Assembly (NCBI GenBank): GCA_036250195.1 | Contig: JAVHZZ010000006.1 | Span: 75,447,869-75,511,868 of the forward strand | Direction of reading: 5' to 3' | Origin: Mixophyes australis | Taxonomy: Eukaryota > Chordata > Amphibia > Anura > Limnodynastidae | DNA length: 64,000 nucleotides | Shown: positions 12,209-24,690 of the stretch, piece after piece | Position numbering within the stretch: position 1 is the stretch's first letter | Layout: every line of letters starts with the position of its first letter | Notes under the pieces: model-generated | What the model was told of the DNA's origin: nothing | The model's input: the letters and a program-made list of their open reading frames with translations, nothing else | The model's database searches: none | Translations under genes and position numbers: made by a program

Positions 12209-12590
12209 CAAATCCATCCAGTGGAAGGACCAGAACAGTGTCTCGGGTCAAAGTTCTGGCCAGCGCACATTAACGGAGGTCCGACCGGGACCTCAACCCC
12301 CTAGAATGTCTTCTGGGATCCAATATTACCAATCAGTGAAGTTTTCATCCAAATCCATCCAGTGGAAGGCTCAGAACAGGCTCCCCAGGTCAAAGTTCTG
12401 TCCAATGTACATAAACGAGAGGTCCAACCGGGACCCTAACCCCTCTAAAACCTGGGCAGGCTACAACTGGACCACCTCGCATTGGTTTCATTCCATTTGG
12501 TGCAGGGAAGTCTGAATACAGGCTCAAAACAGGGTTCCACGGTTCAAAGTTCTGCCCAGCGTACACCAGCAGTTCTGACCAGTGTACACC
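12209..12590 (+). repeat. 141-bp tandem triplication
   Basis: CAAATCCATCCAGTGGAAGG starts copies at 12209 and 12350. A third, more diverged copy starts near 12491. Each holds CAGAACAG...GGTCAAAGTTCTG and a GTCC(G/A)ACCGGGACC block; the third lacks the latter. There is no coding evidence. Confidence 0.75.
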
Positions 12591-12649
12591 AAGATGTCTA
12601 GTGTCCTAGACATCTTGGCAACCAGTGTTTCTGGTTCTGTTTTGACCTA

Positions 12650-12910
12650 TAGGCAGTGGTTGAAGTGGGATGGTATACAGTGGTATGCCATAACAGCACG
12701 TCTCCTGCTGCCCTTATTGTTAAACTACCAAATTCCATTCACTTACATTTTCAATAGTGCCACTTCTAAATTTCTATACCACAGTGGTCAAAGTTGGCGG
12801 TATACCGTGGTATGCCATATCGACACGTCTCTTGCTGCTTTGGTTGTAAAACTATCAAATTCTATTCACTTACATTTTCCATACCGCCACTTCTAAGTTT
12901 CCACTACAAC
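12650..12910 (+). mobile_element. MITE family B, head-to-tail dimer
   Basis: Two direct copies of the 135-bp element seen at 6845-6979. The first starts CAGTGGTTGAAGTGG (about 12651), the second CAGTGGTCAAAGTTGG (about 12783). Both carry GGTATACxGTGGTATGCCAT, TTCACTTACATTTTC and CCACTTCTAA. A tandem dimer of a MITE is unusual and could be the start of a satellite. Confidence 0.75.
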
Positions 12911-15308
12911 TTAAATGTCACCTCAGACAACCAAAAAACAAATAGATTTGTATAATGGTTATGTACCAGTTACTCTCAACTGCAGTAATGATCTAAAATT
13001 GCCAGCAGGCAAAATAGATAAAACAGTTGCTTTGTTTTCTTACTCTTGTTCCCAGTTGTCTCTACTGCTACCTGCTGCTTATCAGAGTAAGGATCCTTAC
13101 CTAGACAAACCTAGAAAAACATTTTATCACAATTTCTCACAATCATATGAGGAACAAGCAATTGCTGATGAGAAATTGTCCTACATTTGTTTTTAAAAGT
13201 TAAGACTGGTGTTTTCACAACCCTGTTCTGGTTAGTAGTAAGTTGTTTTAAAAAATCAAGATAGTACTAAAATAAGATGTATATTCCCTCTTTAAATACA
13301 TTAACAAGAAATATCACTAATGTATTTTTATTACATTGCTTGTACTTGTCTTTATTTCAATGTGTCAAATCAAATTGAAGGGATTATATAACTCCTGCTT
13401 TAAATGTTAATGGCTGCCTTTTTAACATCAATCATAACTCTTACATTGAATGGGTTAATTAAATATGTGAACTTAACACAGGTGTAAACTAAAAAAACTA
13501 GCAGAGAGTTTGTATGGTAAAAGTTTATAAGTGGATAACACCTATTCCTGAAATAAAAATACTTCAGTTCTAGTATAAGAAAATTAACTGTTTTTGGTGC
13601 TATAGGTAGTGGGTAGGAGCTTTTAATGTTATCTAAGTTTCCCTTAATGGTGGAGAATGCAGTACATGCTGGAGGTTGTAGTACATGTCACCTGTACAGT
13701 CTGGGAGTCAGAATTCAACTAGTTCAATATCAGCTGACTTGATAGATTCAGCCCATCATTTGTGAAGCTATCAGGGTATGGGTACAGTAACAAACTGATC
13801 TGCCTTTAGCACTTCTTATGAGAGGGTTCAGATTGGCTGCTGGTGCCCACTGAAAGAAAAGCAGAAAATATGCTTTCCACTATCACCGTTCCTATCTACC
13901 CATCTCCTAATAGTTTTTATATCACGGGTGATAGCAGTGGTCTCTAGAGGGATCAATGGTTTGGACTGAAAGTGTAAATCCTGTTGATTTTGAAGCAGTT
14001 ATAAACACGAGAGTCCCGCCTGCTCCAGTGGGAATAGAAGTCACCACTGGTCCGAAGCAAAGTATACTGCAAAGAGCATATTATGTATAAAAAATATCTT
14101 CTGCTGATTCAATGTGCTGATAGGGAACCAGTTTTGGATACATTCCTAGATGGATATTGTTACGTTTTTAACATCCTACGACGGAGCCAGATTCAGTCAT
14201 TGTTGTTTGCATGCCGGACCTCTGCGTCCAGAGTGGAGCTTGGGAAACTTCTCAGCTCGAATTCGAGTGACTTTGTAAGAATTCAGAACAAACGTTGGAG
14301 GCAAACTGCTAAATCATGTTTTAAGCCCCCTGTCCAGGACTTACACATCCTTGCCAGATGTTTAACTTCAACAATTTGATGCAAAGGTGTTAAAGTCTTA
14401 ATTTAGTGCTCAAAGTTCTAAGTACTCTACTGCTCTCAGATGATGTTTCATTAAGAGTACAGTAAGTATTAGTATATTTACATAAAATGTATATTTATCA
14501 TATTCAACTGTTTACCAATAGCTAACGTTATTATTTAAATAATGGTGGAAACTCCAATTGAAACTATAGTCAATTGTGCCTCAGATGGAGCGAAACATGA
14601 TTTTGTGACTGGCAATGAGTTTTCTTTTTAGATCAATTTTCAGTTCTATGCTGAAATTAAATTTATTTGCATAAACACACATATACATACAAATGAAGTG
14701 GAAAACCAAAATTGACCTCACTGTGTAATACTGGAGCCTCCTGCAGATCTGTTGAATGAAAAAAGACAGGATTCAGATTTATTCTTCCAAGATGTAGAAA
14801 AGTAAGTGTGCTGTTCATGGTATAATGTAATTAGGCCTCCTTGTTACATCCAGACAAGATGTTTATTAAAAGTAATTACCACATGGTAGCTCTTGTCCAA
14901 ATTTGCTGAATTTCATTTTCCTAAACTAATTCTCATTGTAAAAACTGTAAATGAAAATGCCCAAATACTGTGAATTGTCCATCAACATCTAGGAATATAT
15001 TTACCTGATGCATATATCCTGTAATTTGGTATTAAACACAATTATCCCATGGCTATGTGATATATAGAAAACCATATCCCTGCTGGCACAACCACTCATT
15101 GCTTATTTTATATGTAAATCTGTAATGAGTATTAAACAATATATAGTTGATAGTATACAGTCAACACAGATTTAAGGAGCAACAAATCAGCAAACTCCTT
15201 CCTTTCACATTCAAATGTACTTTTTGCACACAGTGGGCATTTTGAGTTGAATGCAATTTTCTACTTTGCTTAGTATTTCAAGCCAAGCAAAATGCTTTGG
15301 GTTGAATT
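12911..15308. other. intergenic DNA, nothing assigned
   Basis: Short frames at 12915-13196 and 14083-14379 have no family motifs. There are no recognisable repeats apart from a ZNF143-like fragment near 13666-13690. Confidence 0.4.
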
Positions 15309-18240
15309 CTGGCATGGGATGAGGTAATCAGTGTGGAGGAGAGGCGACGTTCATTGGTCGAGTGCAGGGAACGGGCGGGAGTGTGATGCGGTTAGAAATA
15401 TAAGGGACAGTGGAGTGGGAGGGGGCCTTGTATGTGAGGGTGAGGAGTTTAAAAAGGATTTAATAGGGGAAAGGGAGCCAGTATAAGGCAAGGCAGAGAG
15501 GGGAGGCAGGGTGGTGTGAAAGGAAATCTCGCAGCCGTGTTAAAGCAAAGGGGGGTGAGATGGGGGTGTGCTAGGCCAGTGAGGAGAAGGTTACAGTAAT
15601 CAAGATGGGAAATGATGAGTGCGTGGATAATGGTTTTTGTGGCATCCTAAGTTAGAAAGGGCTTGATGTGTGCAATGTTACGTAGTTGGAAGCAACAGAA
15701 CTGGGCTACAGTTTGAATATGGGGGGCAAAAGAGAGGGAGGAGTCAAGGGTGACACCGAGGCAGCAAAGTTGGGGAACAGAAGAGATGTTGTTGTTGATA
15801 ACATTGATAGAGAGATCAAGGTTTAGAAGAAGGGAATCAATGAGAAGTGAAATGGGGTGATAGTTAGCGAGAGAGGTAGTGTCAAGACTGTGTTTCTTAA
15901 GAATGGGGGAGATAAGGGCATGTTTAAAGGAAGAGGGGACAATGCTGTGGGGGAGAGGGAGCAAAGGAGTTGAGAAGGGATCGGATCCAGGTAGCAGGTA
16001 GATGGGGGAGAGGAAAGATTGAGGGAGTGGACTTCTTCACCCGAAGTAGGGCAGAAGGAGCACCAGAATTGGTTGTTGGAGGAAGGTGGAAAGATGAGGG
16101 TGGCAGGAGGGTGAGGTGAGAAGGAGATGTCGAGTCTGATAGTTTCAATTTTGGAAGAGAAAAAGGAGGCGAAGTTGGTAGCAGAGAGGGAGAAGAGGAT
16201 GGGGGTGAGGAGGAGAGAGTTGAATGTGGCAAAGAGGCAGCAGGAATTGGAGGACTGAGAAGAAATGAGGGACTTAAAGAAGGATTATTTGGCAAGGGCG
16301 AGGATGGAACTGTAAGAGGAGAGGATAAATTTAAAATGAAGGAAGTCGTCCAAGCATTCAGCAGCAACAGTGCACTTCTGAAGGAAGCGTGTGAAATTGG
16401 AGTACCATGCTTGGGTTAGCAAGCGGCGACGGCAGACAGAAGTCTCAGGGGCAGGAGCATCCAGTGCAGTGGTGAGAGAGAGATTGTAGAGAGTTCTCCT
16501 GGTTAGGCCAGACCAGTGTGGGAAGAGGGTAGAGGAGAGGTTCGAGAGAAGAGGCGAATGAGGTAGGGTCTAGAGCATCAAGTTTGCAACTAGTATGTTT
16601 AGATTTAGGCTGGGGGGGTATGGGGAGGAGGACAGTGAAATAGAGGTAATGGTGGTCAGAGAGTGGGAAGAGGGAGTTAGAGAAGTCTGAGAGAGAAGAT
16701 TGATTAGAGAAGACAAGGTCGAGGGAATGACCAAGATTGTGGGTAGGGGAAGAGGTCCAATGAGTGAGGCCAAAGGACGAAGAAAGGGCGAGAAGTTTGA
16801 TGAAGGCAGGGTTGGTGGGGTTGTCAATATGGATGTTAAAATCACATAGTATGATGGAGGGAGGTCAGAGGAAAGATAGTGGGGAAGCCAGGCTGCAAAG
16901 TTATCAAGAAAAAAAGAAGTGGGGCCAGGGGGGCAGTAAATGACAGACACACAGAGATGAATGGGGAGAAGAGATTGATTGAGTGGACTTCGAAGGAGAA
17001 GAAGGAGAGAGAAGGCACAGTGGGAAAATAGGAGGCCCACACCACCTTCTGGATGATCATCTGGTCTGGTGGAGTGGGTGAAGGGGAGGCCCCCATGTGA
17101 GAGAGCGGCGGCAGAAACAATGTCAGTAGTAGAGAGCCAGGTTTCAGTGATAGCGAGAAGGTTAAGAAAATTGGAGATGAAGAGGTCATGGATAGAGGGC
17201 AGTTTATTACGGATGGGTCTGGAGTTCCACAGGGCACAGGAGAAAGGGAGGGAGGGAAGTGGAAAAATATGTGTGAGGTTGCAGGGTTGCTGGAACGTGG
17301 GGGGGTGAAATTGGGACAGAGAAGGGGGCTAGGGGAGAGGATAAGTATAGGACAGGAGTGAGGAGGCATGGTGAGAGAGCGGGAGAGGAGGGAAAGTGGA
17401 GGGGAGGGAAAAGAAACAGGGGCAGAGGAAAGAAGAAGAGAGGTCAGAATGTAGAGCCATAGGCAAGGAGCAACAATATGCAACCAGTGTAGCATCAAAC
17501 TGAAGAATAAAGCTAAATAAAAGACTAAAAATACAAGGCAGTAACAATACAGTAAAGAATAAAATTAAATAAAGACTAAATAAAATACAAGGCAATAACA
17601 ATACGGTAGTGCAATAGCAGGAACAATACCAGGCAGAGAAGAAGGAATGCTCTAAAAATGGCAAGTGACCACAGGTAATGTTGAGTCCAGGTGGTGTGTA
17701 TCCAAAGAAACTGGAGTACTTAGGCAATGGTCGAGGGTGAAAAGCAGGAGATCAGGAGAGTCCAGGTGAATCCAGATGATTCCCGGTGAAAACAGGTGAG
17801 TCCAGCAGTCCAGGGTATTAGGGAAAGAGTTCAGGTGAACAAGTACAGGTGAGTCCAGGAGTCCAGGTTATTAGCGAGAAAGCAGGGACCAGTTTGGAGA
17901 GTCAGGGAAGACAGGTAGTAAAAACAGAAGGGGGACTAAAGGTAGTCACCTGTGTGAAAGGGGTTTGGTAGCAGAGGATGACAGTAAGTGAAAGTAGTGG
18001 GTCAAATGGGGATTAAATGGGTCAAGCAGTGGCTGGTTGGATAGGGTGAATAGCAGGGACCTGGAGACCACTGCTGGAGTCAGGGGGGATAAGGGCACGG
18101 AGGCGACCGGTGGTGAAGGCCAGGACGTAGGAAGTGAGAAAAAAAACACTTGAGCAGCAGGGTCACTGAGAGATTCAGGAAGTTGGTGGCAGGGAAGAAG
18201 GAGAGGCAAACAGGTGGGGTAAGGATCCAGGCCAGGGTAT
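15309..18240 (-). mobile_element. L2/CR1-clade LINE, internally deleted and truncated
   Basis: Decayed non-LTR retrotransposon. From right to left there is a 5' region of GTCCAGGTGA-type repeats (17750-17900). Then comes an AP-endonuclease-like part of ORF2 (about 17240-16570) with the recognisable pieces LAITETWLS, VIYCPPG, CDFNIHID and LPLSDHHYL. A linker follows, then the start of the reverse transcriptase (FKHALISPILKKHS, NYHPISLL) near 15960-15840. The frame then jumps to the post-catalytic part (LGVTLDSSLSF, 15760) and the C-terminal region down to 15309. The RT palm, including the YADD motif, is missing at about 15840. Several frameshifts and stops break the ORF. The 3' UTR and tail are also missing. 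The protein would have nicked DNA and copied its own RNA; this copy cannot. Confidence 0.85.
17505..17608. repeat. 2 x 52-bp tandem repeat
   Basis: GAATAAAGCTAAATAA starts at 17505 and GAATAAAATTAAATAA at 17557. Each is followed by ACAAGGCARTAACAATAC. It lies inside the 5' part of the L2-type LINE, interrupting the otherwise pyrimidine-rich (minus-strand) element. Confidence 0.85.
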
Positions 18241-18465
18241 AAACTCTATCTATTTTAAGATCAAGGCAAATGCATATAGGCTATTATACAGATATTATTA
18301 CGTCCCGCATTCAATTGCATATTATCTTCCGTGATGTCTTGGATGGATACTGAAGGGGCTGTCAGTCCCTGGGATCCTTTTTCCATATTTAGTGGCCTTG
18401 TCCTAACTTCCAGCTCTTTTGACGTTGCATTGAACAGCTAATATTCACAATAATTCAGATGTATG

Positions 18466-18763
18466 CAGGGGCAAACGCAGGATTTGTAGAGGGGGGTTTC
18501 CACACCATGCCACCAGTGGGCGTGACCAGCATGCATGGTGGAGTGGCTATAATTTTAGACAGTGCTTGGCTGCTCTCCAACTCTTCTTATCCCCATAATA
18601 TACATGGGCAATGCTGCGTGTACTACTGTTAGGTGCACGCAGCTCTCCCTTTTCAAGCAGAGCCGTGTGAAGCGGGAGCAGGGTCCAGCCACCTCAATTA
18701 TACAGTGCCCCAGGCTTGGAGGGGGTTTCCAGGCACCAGGAAACCCCCCTCGGTTTGCCTATG
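18466..18763. mobile_element. MITE family C (5-bp duplication), copy 3
   Basis: The left end CAGGGGCAAACGCAGGA and right end CGGTTTGCCTATG are imperfect inverted repeats. GTATG lies directly on both sides (18461-18465 and 18764-18768), a perfect 5-bp duplication. GGGGGGTTTCC near the left and GGAAACCCCCC near the right extend the palindrome. The inner sequence differs from copies 1 and 2, so it is a subfamily. Confidence 0.8.
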
Positions 18764-18768
18764 GTATG

Positions 18769-20634
18769 TACTGCTATCTCTTAAATTTTTTCAGCTTCCA
18801 ATCTCAATTACGATGGCTACTCAACACCAGAACAAATTAATACGTCACATTATAGTGTCGGCCGCCTGCTAGCGGCTGACTGAAAGTCGCCATCAGTTCA
18901 CAACATCGAGAGGGTCATCAATAGAATCTGGAACACATTGAGAATGAAATATATTACATGTATCATCAACTATTTTTCCAAATATTTTTGCAAGAAAAGT
19001 TCAACGCTCATCTTTGCTTGGCATTTTAATTGTGGCACTACAACATTGCACAAAACTCTAATGATGGTCTGACTCATCCCTTCTAATTCCCCTGCACCAG
19101 TCTTTTCTCCATTGCCCACTTATAGATATGACCCTAGTTGACCACTTTTTTCGGTTTGTTTGTGAGCTCTTTAAAGATTTGTTTATGGTGTCAAATTATT
19201 ATTATTATTATTATCATTAAATAAACCTTTTTTTAAAAAAAATAAAATAAAAAAATTAGTGTAAGTTTTAAGGAATTTATGTAGCATGTTCATTATTTGT
19301 CACATAATATAGAGTCAAGAGTAACCCAGAACTTTTTCTATGTACAATAAACTCTCTTTTTTAAATTGCCAGATGTGTCATATAGTGGCTAAAAAGCAAC
19401 AGGAAAGGATTCTGGGTAGTGTAATGAGCCAACCGGTTTCATTGGATTTTTTATTCTCCTGGTGGCTTATTTTAAAATGGAAATTTGCTACAATATAGCC
19501 GTGTGGTTAATTTTACTAGGGCTAAAAGCTATCTTTTGCTGCCCTCCCTCCTTCATGTTTAGTCTCTCTTTGCTGGGAAGTCTGGAGGTACAAATAGTGG
19601 CGGTGATTTGGGGTAAGGAAAATGGGACACTTGAGGTTTGTCTAAACGAGTCTGTCTTGGAGAATTATTTTGTTTAGGTAAACGAAAGAGCAAGACATTA
19701 GGCCAATCTAGTTTCCAAAATGGCCTAAAACACCACAAATTAACTCCTTAACTGCTAATGGGATCCACTGTATATGTAGTTCAGGTGGCAAATGTTTAAA
19801 CAACAGCAAAAGAATGTTTATTTGTAACTAAGCCTCTTACGCAACAATTAGTAGTTGAGCTGGGTACGCTTATTTAAAAAAAAAACGTTTTGTGAAAATA
19901 AATACAACTCAAGATAAATGGTCATGACTGCAAATGAAGTCCTGGGTCTCAGAGGAGTTTGGTAGAGTTCTGCTCACAATAACTTACATAGCAGCATTAT
20001 AACTTACAAATAGTACTGAGTGATCCAGGTGCCTATCTCATATGAAGCAAAAAATTATTTTTATGACACTGTGTAACACCTTCAACAAGTGATTTGCATG
20101 CTTCTGGTGGGCATACAGGAGCAGGCTGGTCTGGGCTGTAAATAACTAATACCACAAAAATAGAACGTTCCATGTCAGAGTTCATTTTGACTAAATTATA
20201 AGTAGTAATTTGACCTATAATTTGCAATTATTTTCATCACTCAAGAAAAACAAAAGCTTATAAGCAGGCAAAATGAAACACAGTGTTTTGTACCAGCAGT
20301 TGTGACAAAACAGCAAAACATACAAGCAAGCAAAACAAAACAAAAACAGTTCTGTGACACAAGCCTTAGTCAGTTTTTACTTCATTGTGTAATGAACGTT
20401 AAATCAGGGATTTTTATTTAGTTTTTTTAATCTATTATTTTCCCAGAATGTTTACCAGATATCCTCTCCTCAGATATTTAATTCTTTACTATTATAGTAA
20501 AAAGTTGTTTTGCTGGAACTCTGGTTGGTTGTACATGTACCATTAATGTGGACCTTTCACCTATACCCATTTTATGAGTTGAACCATTATTTAGCCTCTT
20601 AATCTACTAAGAACAAGACAAATCACTGAGACAT
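18769..20634. other. intergenic DNA, nothing assigned
   Basis: Includes a short ATT run near 19196-19213 that may mark the tail of an old LINE, and a 71-codon frame at 19462-19677 without motifs. No gene is recognised. Confidence 0.4.
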
Positions 20635-20807
20635 GGGGCCAGATTTACTAAACTGCGGGTTTGAAAAAGTGGATATATTGCCTATAATAACCAATCAGAT
20701 TTGAGCTGTCATTGTGTAGAGTGTACTAAATAAATAACCAGAATCTGATTGGTTGCTCTAGGAAACATCTCCACTTTTTCAAACCTGCAGTTTGGTAAAT
20801 ATACCCC
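20635..20807. mobile_element. palindromic MITE, family A, copy 2
   Basis: A 173-bp inverted repeat matching 3222-3396: TTTGAAAAAGTGG, CCAATCAGATT, then AATCTGATTGGTTGC and CCACTTTTTCAAACC. The ends are GGGGCCAGATTTACTAAAC and GTTTGGTAAATATACCCC. The target duplication is not clear in this copy. Confidence 0.85.
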
Positions 20808-23126
20808 ATGGAGTGCCTTGTACCAGACCGATGTTACTAGTTTTAAGTGAATTGGTAAACTACAATCTTGGGGATATTAGTTTAGTCCACATAATGACTG
20901 CCAGTGTGCACACAGGCAAAAAGTACAATTTAAGAAACACTGCAGTAGGTGGATTTAAGTTCAAGGTATCTTTTATACCTGTATAGCATAGCAATAGTAA
21001 CTAAATACATGCTTTTTAACTGAAAGCGTTCTGGCCAGTACTGAGGTTTTGAATGCTGATAATAGAAAGTACTAAATACTGTGTTTTTTTCCAGTTCGTG
21101 ATGGGTTAATAGCATTGAGTACTTGTGGGGCACAGGATGTCTACTCTATGTCTCTGAAGGCCCCAAAAACCAAAAGTGATTATGGAATATAATCTTAGAT
21201 GTCATTTCTCCTCCCTTACCGTGGTTGTCCCATGAAACAAGAATCTAATCCCAGCTGAACATTCAGCCTGGTGTTTCACATCAGCCGTGTTTACCTTCCC
21301 TGGCCACAACTGCACCCAACGTATGCATTACATTTCAATACCATGTCAAGCCAATTAGCCAACATTTGGCTCGACCACAATGATAGAGGAAGACGGCTCA
21401 GATGGATACATTTTCACAAGGGTTCTGCACAATTGACAGTAAGGCCAAAGGCTGTGCTTTTCAAAACACAGAAGCCAAGAAACTGAAGGTGGGTAAGGCC
21501 TGGTGTTATGTCTTACCAAAAGCAATTCGGCTCAGTTATACTCAGCTGCTTGGCGATACTGACTGCCAGTGGTAAGTCTGAACTTTCCGTTTTCTAGGTT
21601 CACGTATGCGCAGTAGAAATGGAAGCACTTTCGATGAAAAAATAAACTAAAAATAAAAAAATATTTTCATATATTTAAATTATCAAAAAACTAGCTTCTC
21701 CTCTGATTGCAACACTCTAACTAAAGTAGACCATACCTACTGAAATATTAGAAAGCTTTGATGAAACAGAAATCGCTGTATACTTTCATGACCGTCCCCA
21801 AATACTGTTTGTGCATATGGTGCAGACAAAAACTATCTAAAGCCTAAAGCAACACATTGAAATACAAATAAAACAGTTCAATGATGAATAAGATGCACTT
21901 TAAAACAACCTACTTATTTTGCTTTTGTTTTAGTTCTTTTTGAAACCTACGATAATATACTCTCTGATTTAGTGAGGTACATTATTCATGGTCATCAGAG
22001 GTATATACATATCCTTCCTGTCTTGTAACTGAAGCCAGCAGCATTATAGAAAAAAACAAACAGACCAAAAAAAACAAAAAAGAGATGCCATGGAATGTAA
22101 TAAAATTATACAGCAGAATGTGTTGTGTTTAGATATGTATTACATTCCCACATCAAGCAGGGATTTATTGGCTGCAGAAAGTAAACACAAGACACCACGG
22201 TTTCACACAACGTGGAGGAATTTAAACTTAGAATCGGGATGGACGTGTGAGATCCTCTCTGTGTGGGTGAGAAGGGCACCTCTCTACACTTAACTCTTAA
22301 GCTCACCACAGCTTCTCTGGCATGGGGAAGGTTAAATATGAAGAGGGCAAGTACTTGACTTTTAAAATAGTTCACAGGAAACACACTCACCTGAAGTCAT
22401 GTCCTCCAAAGGAAATATTTAACTTTAAAAATGAGTCAAATGTTCAGAAACACCACTTTTTTTCTAAACGTGTTTTTTTTTTTGTACCAGAACTTGCAAA
22501 AACATATAAAAGTAAAAAACACTCAAAGAAAATGCCCTTAAGCCTCACTTGCAGACATACTGTTTTTTTCATCTTGTCCCAGTTAATTTGCAAATTTTTT
22601 GAATTGTGGTTCTGTGATTACTTGCGCAAATAGGAAACACGGCTTTGAATTTAGTGCCGGTATAGACAATAAAAAAGGAGCTGGGGGTCGCAGGTGTAAA
22701 CTTTTAGAGCCGTATTAGGAATTAGGGCCGCATGTTGCCCTTCACTGATGTAGAGTGACAAACAACATAAAACACACACCTACCAATGAAATTTACTGCA
22801 AAAACAAAATTGGCATGGTCAAGAAGCTGCTGGTACTGATTGCTTCATTCAGGTATCATTTTACATAGCCAGTAAAATCTATGAAAAATTCCTATTTCAA
22901 AGTTCGATAATCAAACATAATCATCCATCATAATATAATCATAATCCATTGGGGGCTAAGGGTGGCGGCTTATGGAGGGGCGATCGACAGTCCCATCTGG
23001 GTTGGATTATTGGTGGGTTAAAGTGACTGCAACGAAGAGCTTTCTCTTGGCGGCCCTGAATATAGCCAGTATACAATTCTGAGCCAATTGTAGTCAGGGG
23101 CATAGCGTGGGCGGAGCAGTTGGTCC
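20808..23126. other. intergenic DNA, nothing assigned
   Basis: Open frames of 60-103 codons (for example 22322-22633) lack motifs and good codon structure. No repeat family was recognised. Confidence 0.4.
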
Positions 23127-23131
23127 GGATG

Positions 23132-23733
23132 TGTCAGGCGCCGTCCCGCTGTCTACTCGGAACGGCCGCCTGTGTCTCTGCCCAGCGCGTCTGGTTGCCT
23201 GGCGGGGCCGTCTGCGCATGCTAGGCAATGGGACACTACGATGAACACCCGGCGGCGGCGGCTGATGATCGCATCATCCCCTCTCTATCCATTGGCTGCC
23301 CAGACTTTATAAGGCAACCTCAGTCCTTCATCCAGTGCCAGAGTATCAGGTCTTCCTGCCTCCAGCGTTTTCTCTGTTACCAGTTCCAGCATTGTTCCTG
23401 ACATTCCTCGTTTGCTTGTGACCTTTCTGACCGTGACCGTTTGACCACCCCTTTTGGATCGCTCTTTGTACTGCGCTACCTGAATGTTACCGACCCAGCT
23501 TGCCTCACCATCCCTCCGTACTTCCTATTACCAGAACATTACCGACCCAGCCTGTTTGACACCATCTTCTTGTATCTTGCTGTTGACTCGTGGAAGGACC
23601 GCGACCTGCGTGTCCCTGCAGCGAAGTCCATACCTCCTTGCGGGGGTCCCTGGTGAATACCAGGGGCACGTTAGATTCCGCACCTTCTTCCGAGTTGCGC
23701 CAACAATAGCAGGTACGCTGTATAGTTGTGACA
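23132..23733 (+). mobile_element. solo LTR of an LTR retrotransposon
   Basis: A 602-bp segment that begins TGTCAGGCGCC and ends GTTGTGACA, so it has the TG...CA termini and short inverted ends (TGTCA/TGACA) of an LTR. GGATG lies directly on both sides (23127-23131 and 23734-23738), a perfect 5-bp target duplication. Inside are an ATTGGCT box (23291), a TATA box TTTATAAGG (23306-23314) and a GC-rich upstream part, as expected of a U3 promoter. No primer-binding site, gag or pol follows, so the internal region was lost by LTR-LTR recombination. A Ty3/Gypsy-type origin is likely but not provable from the LTR alone. Confidence 0.88.
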
Positions 23734-23738
23734 GGATG

Positions 23739-24307
23739 CCTGCAGGTGCTGTTCACTTGTTTTCTTAAAGTTGGTACTCCCTGGCTGATGAAGCACAAAT
23801 GATGCGGCTGGGAGTGCCAGCTGGTCTGCGTCCACCTACTGAGTACAATTGGCAGTATATTGCCTTTCTCTATTACCATAGGGGCACAACCTTATCCTGT
23901 GCACAGCGCACATGTATGCCCCTTGACTTCTGCTCTTCCTGACCTCTCCTCCATCACTGAGTACTCAGTTCCTTCGCTCCTCTGCTCCTCCCCCTGTTTC
24001 TTCAAGTGTTATAGATGTGTGCATCCTCCCCAGTGTGTATGCTTTTTGCTGCTATGTCTCCAAATTTGTAAGTGTGTCTCTGCCCCCTCCCCTTGTTTGT
24101 GTATATGTTTTCTCTGTGCCTTTATTTCATCCTGTTTGCATGTCTCTATCCATTCAGCTTTCTTATCACATCTACTCCCTCACCATTTTCTACCATTTGT
24201 CCCACCACCCACTTTTCCTCTTGCTCTATACCTTCTTCTGCCACCCTCTACTTGTCCCTCATCTTCCCTCTTCACCCCTTACCTCCCTCCTCGTTGTTAA
24301 GAAATAT
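23739..24307. other. intergenic, pyrimidine-rich at 23930-24300
   Basis: Overlapping plus-strand frames (23860-24413) arise because C/T-rich DNA has few stop codons. They lack domains and I do not call a gene. Confidence 0.45.
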
Positions 24308-24690
24308 AGTGATCACTAGAGCATGCTGGATCACTTGCCTAGTAACAGTAACCCATACCGTTTCTCTGTCAGGCAACAGCAGATTGCACCCTGATGTACC
24401 AAGTGTATGGTGATCACCACCGCATACCAGATCTATTACCATTGTCCTTTCCCTGTCAGATGACAGTGGATTGTGCTCTTATATTTTTAGGAATTGATGA
24501 TCACCTTTACATGTCATATCAATAACCGGCATCCTTTCACTGTCAACCAGTGGTAGATTGTACCCTGACGTGTTTAGTTATGCGGTGATCACTGCCACAT
24601 GTATGATCTGTTACCAGCATTTTTCCCTATTAAGCGGCAGCGTATTGTACAAAGTCTTGTGTATGTGCAGGTTGTCAGCCGTTATGCTAT
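24308..24690 (+). repeat. degenerate tandem repeat, about 93 bp x 4
   Basis: GTGATCAC starts units at about 24309, 24410, 24498 (one base short) and 24587. Each unit continues with a CAT(G/A) block, an ATCTRTTACCA-like block, CCTGTCAG and AGCAGATTGxACCCTGA. The units are diverged by substitutions and small gaps. Confidence 0.7.

Noticed and set aside
16842..17498. 218-codon minus-strand open frame
   Set aside because: It runs across the L2 endonuclease region in a mixture of correct and wrong frames. The real motifs (LAITETWLS, VIYCPPG) are in another frame, so it is not a host gene.
23860..24413. Three overlapping plus-strand frames of 100-146 codons
   Set aside because: They come from a C/T-rich stretch with few stops, and they lack domains or agreement on a frame.
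24308..24690. Possible CRISPR-like array
   Set aside because: Whole units are diverged copies, with no identical short repeats separated by unique spacers, and the window is eukaryotic.
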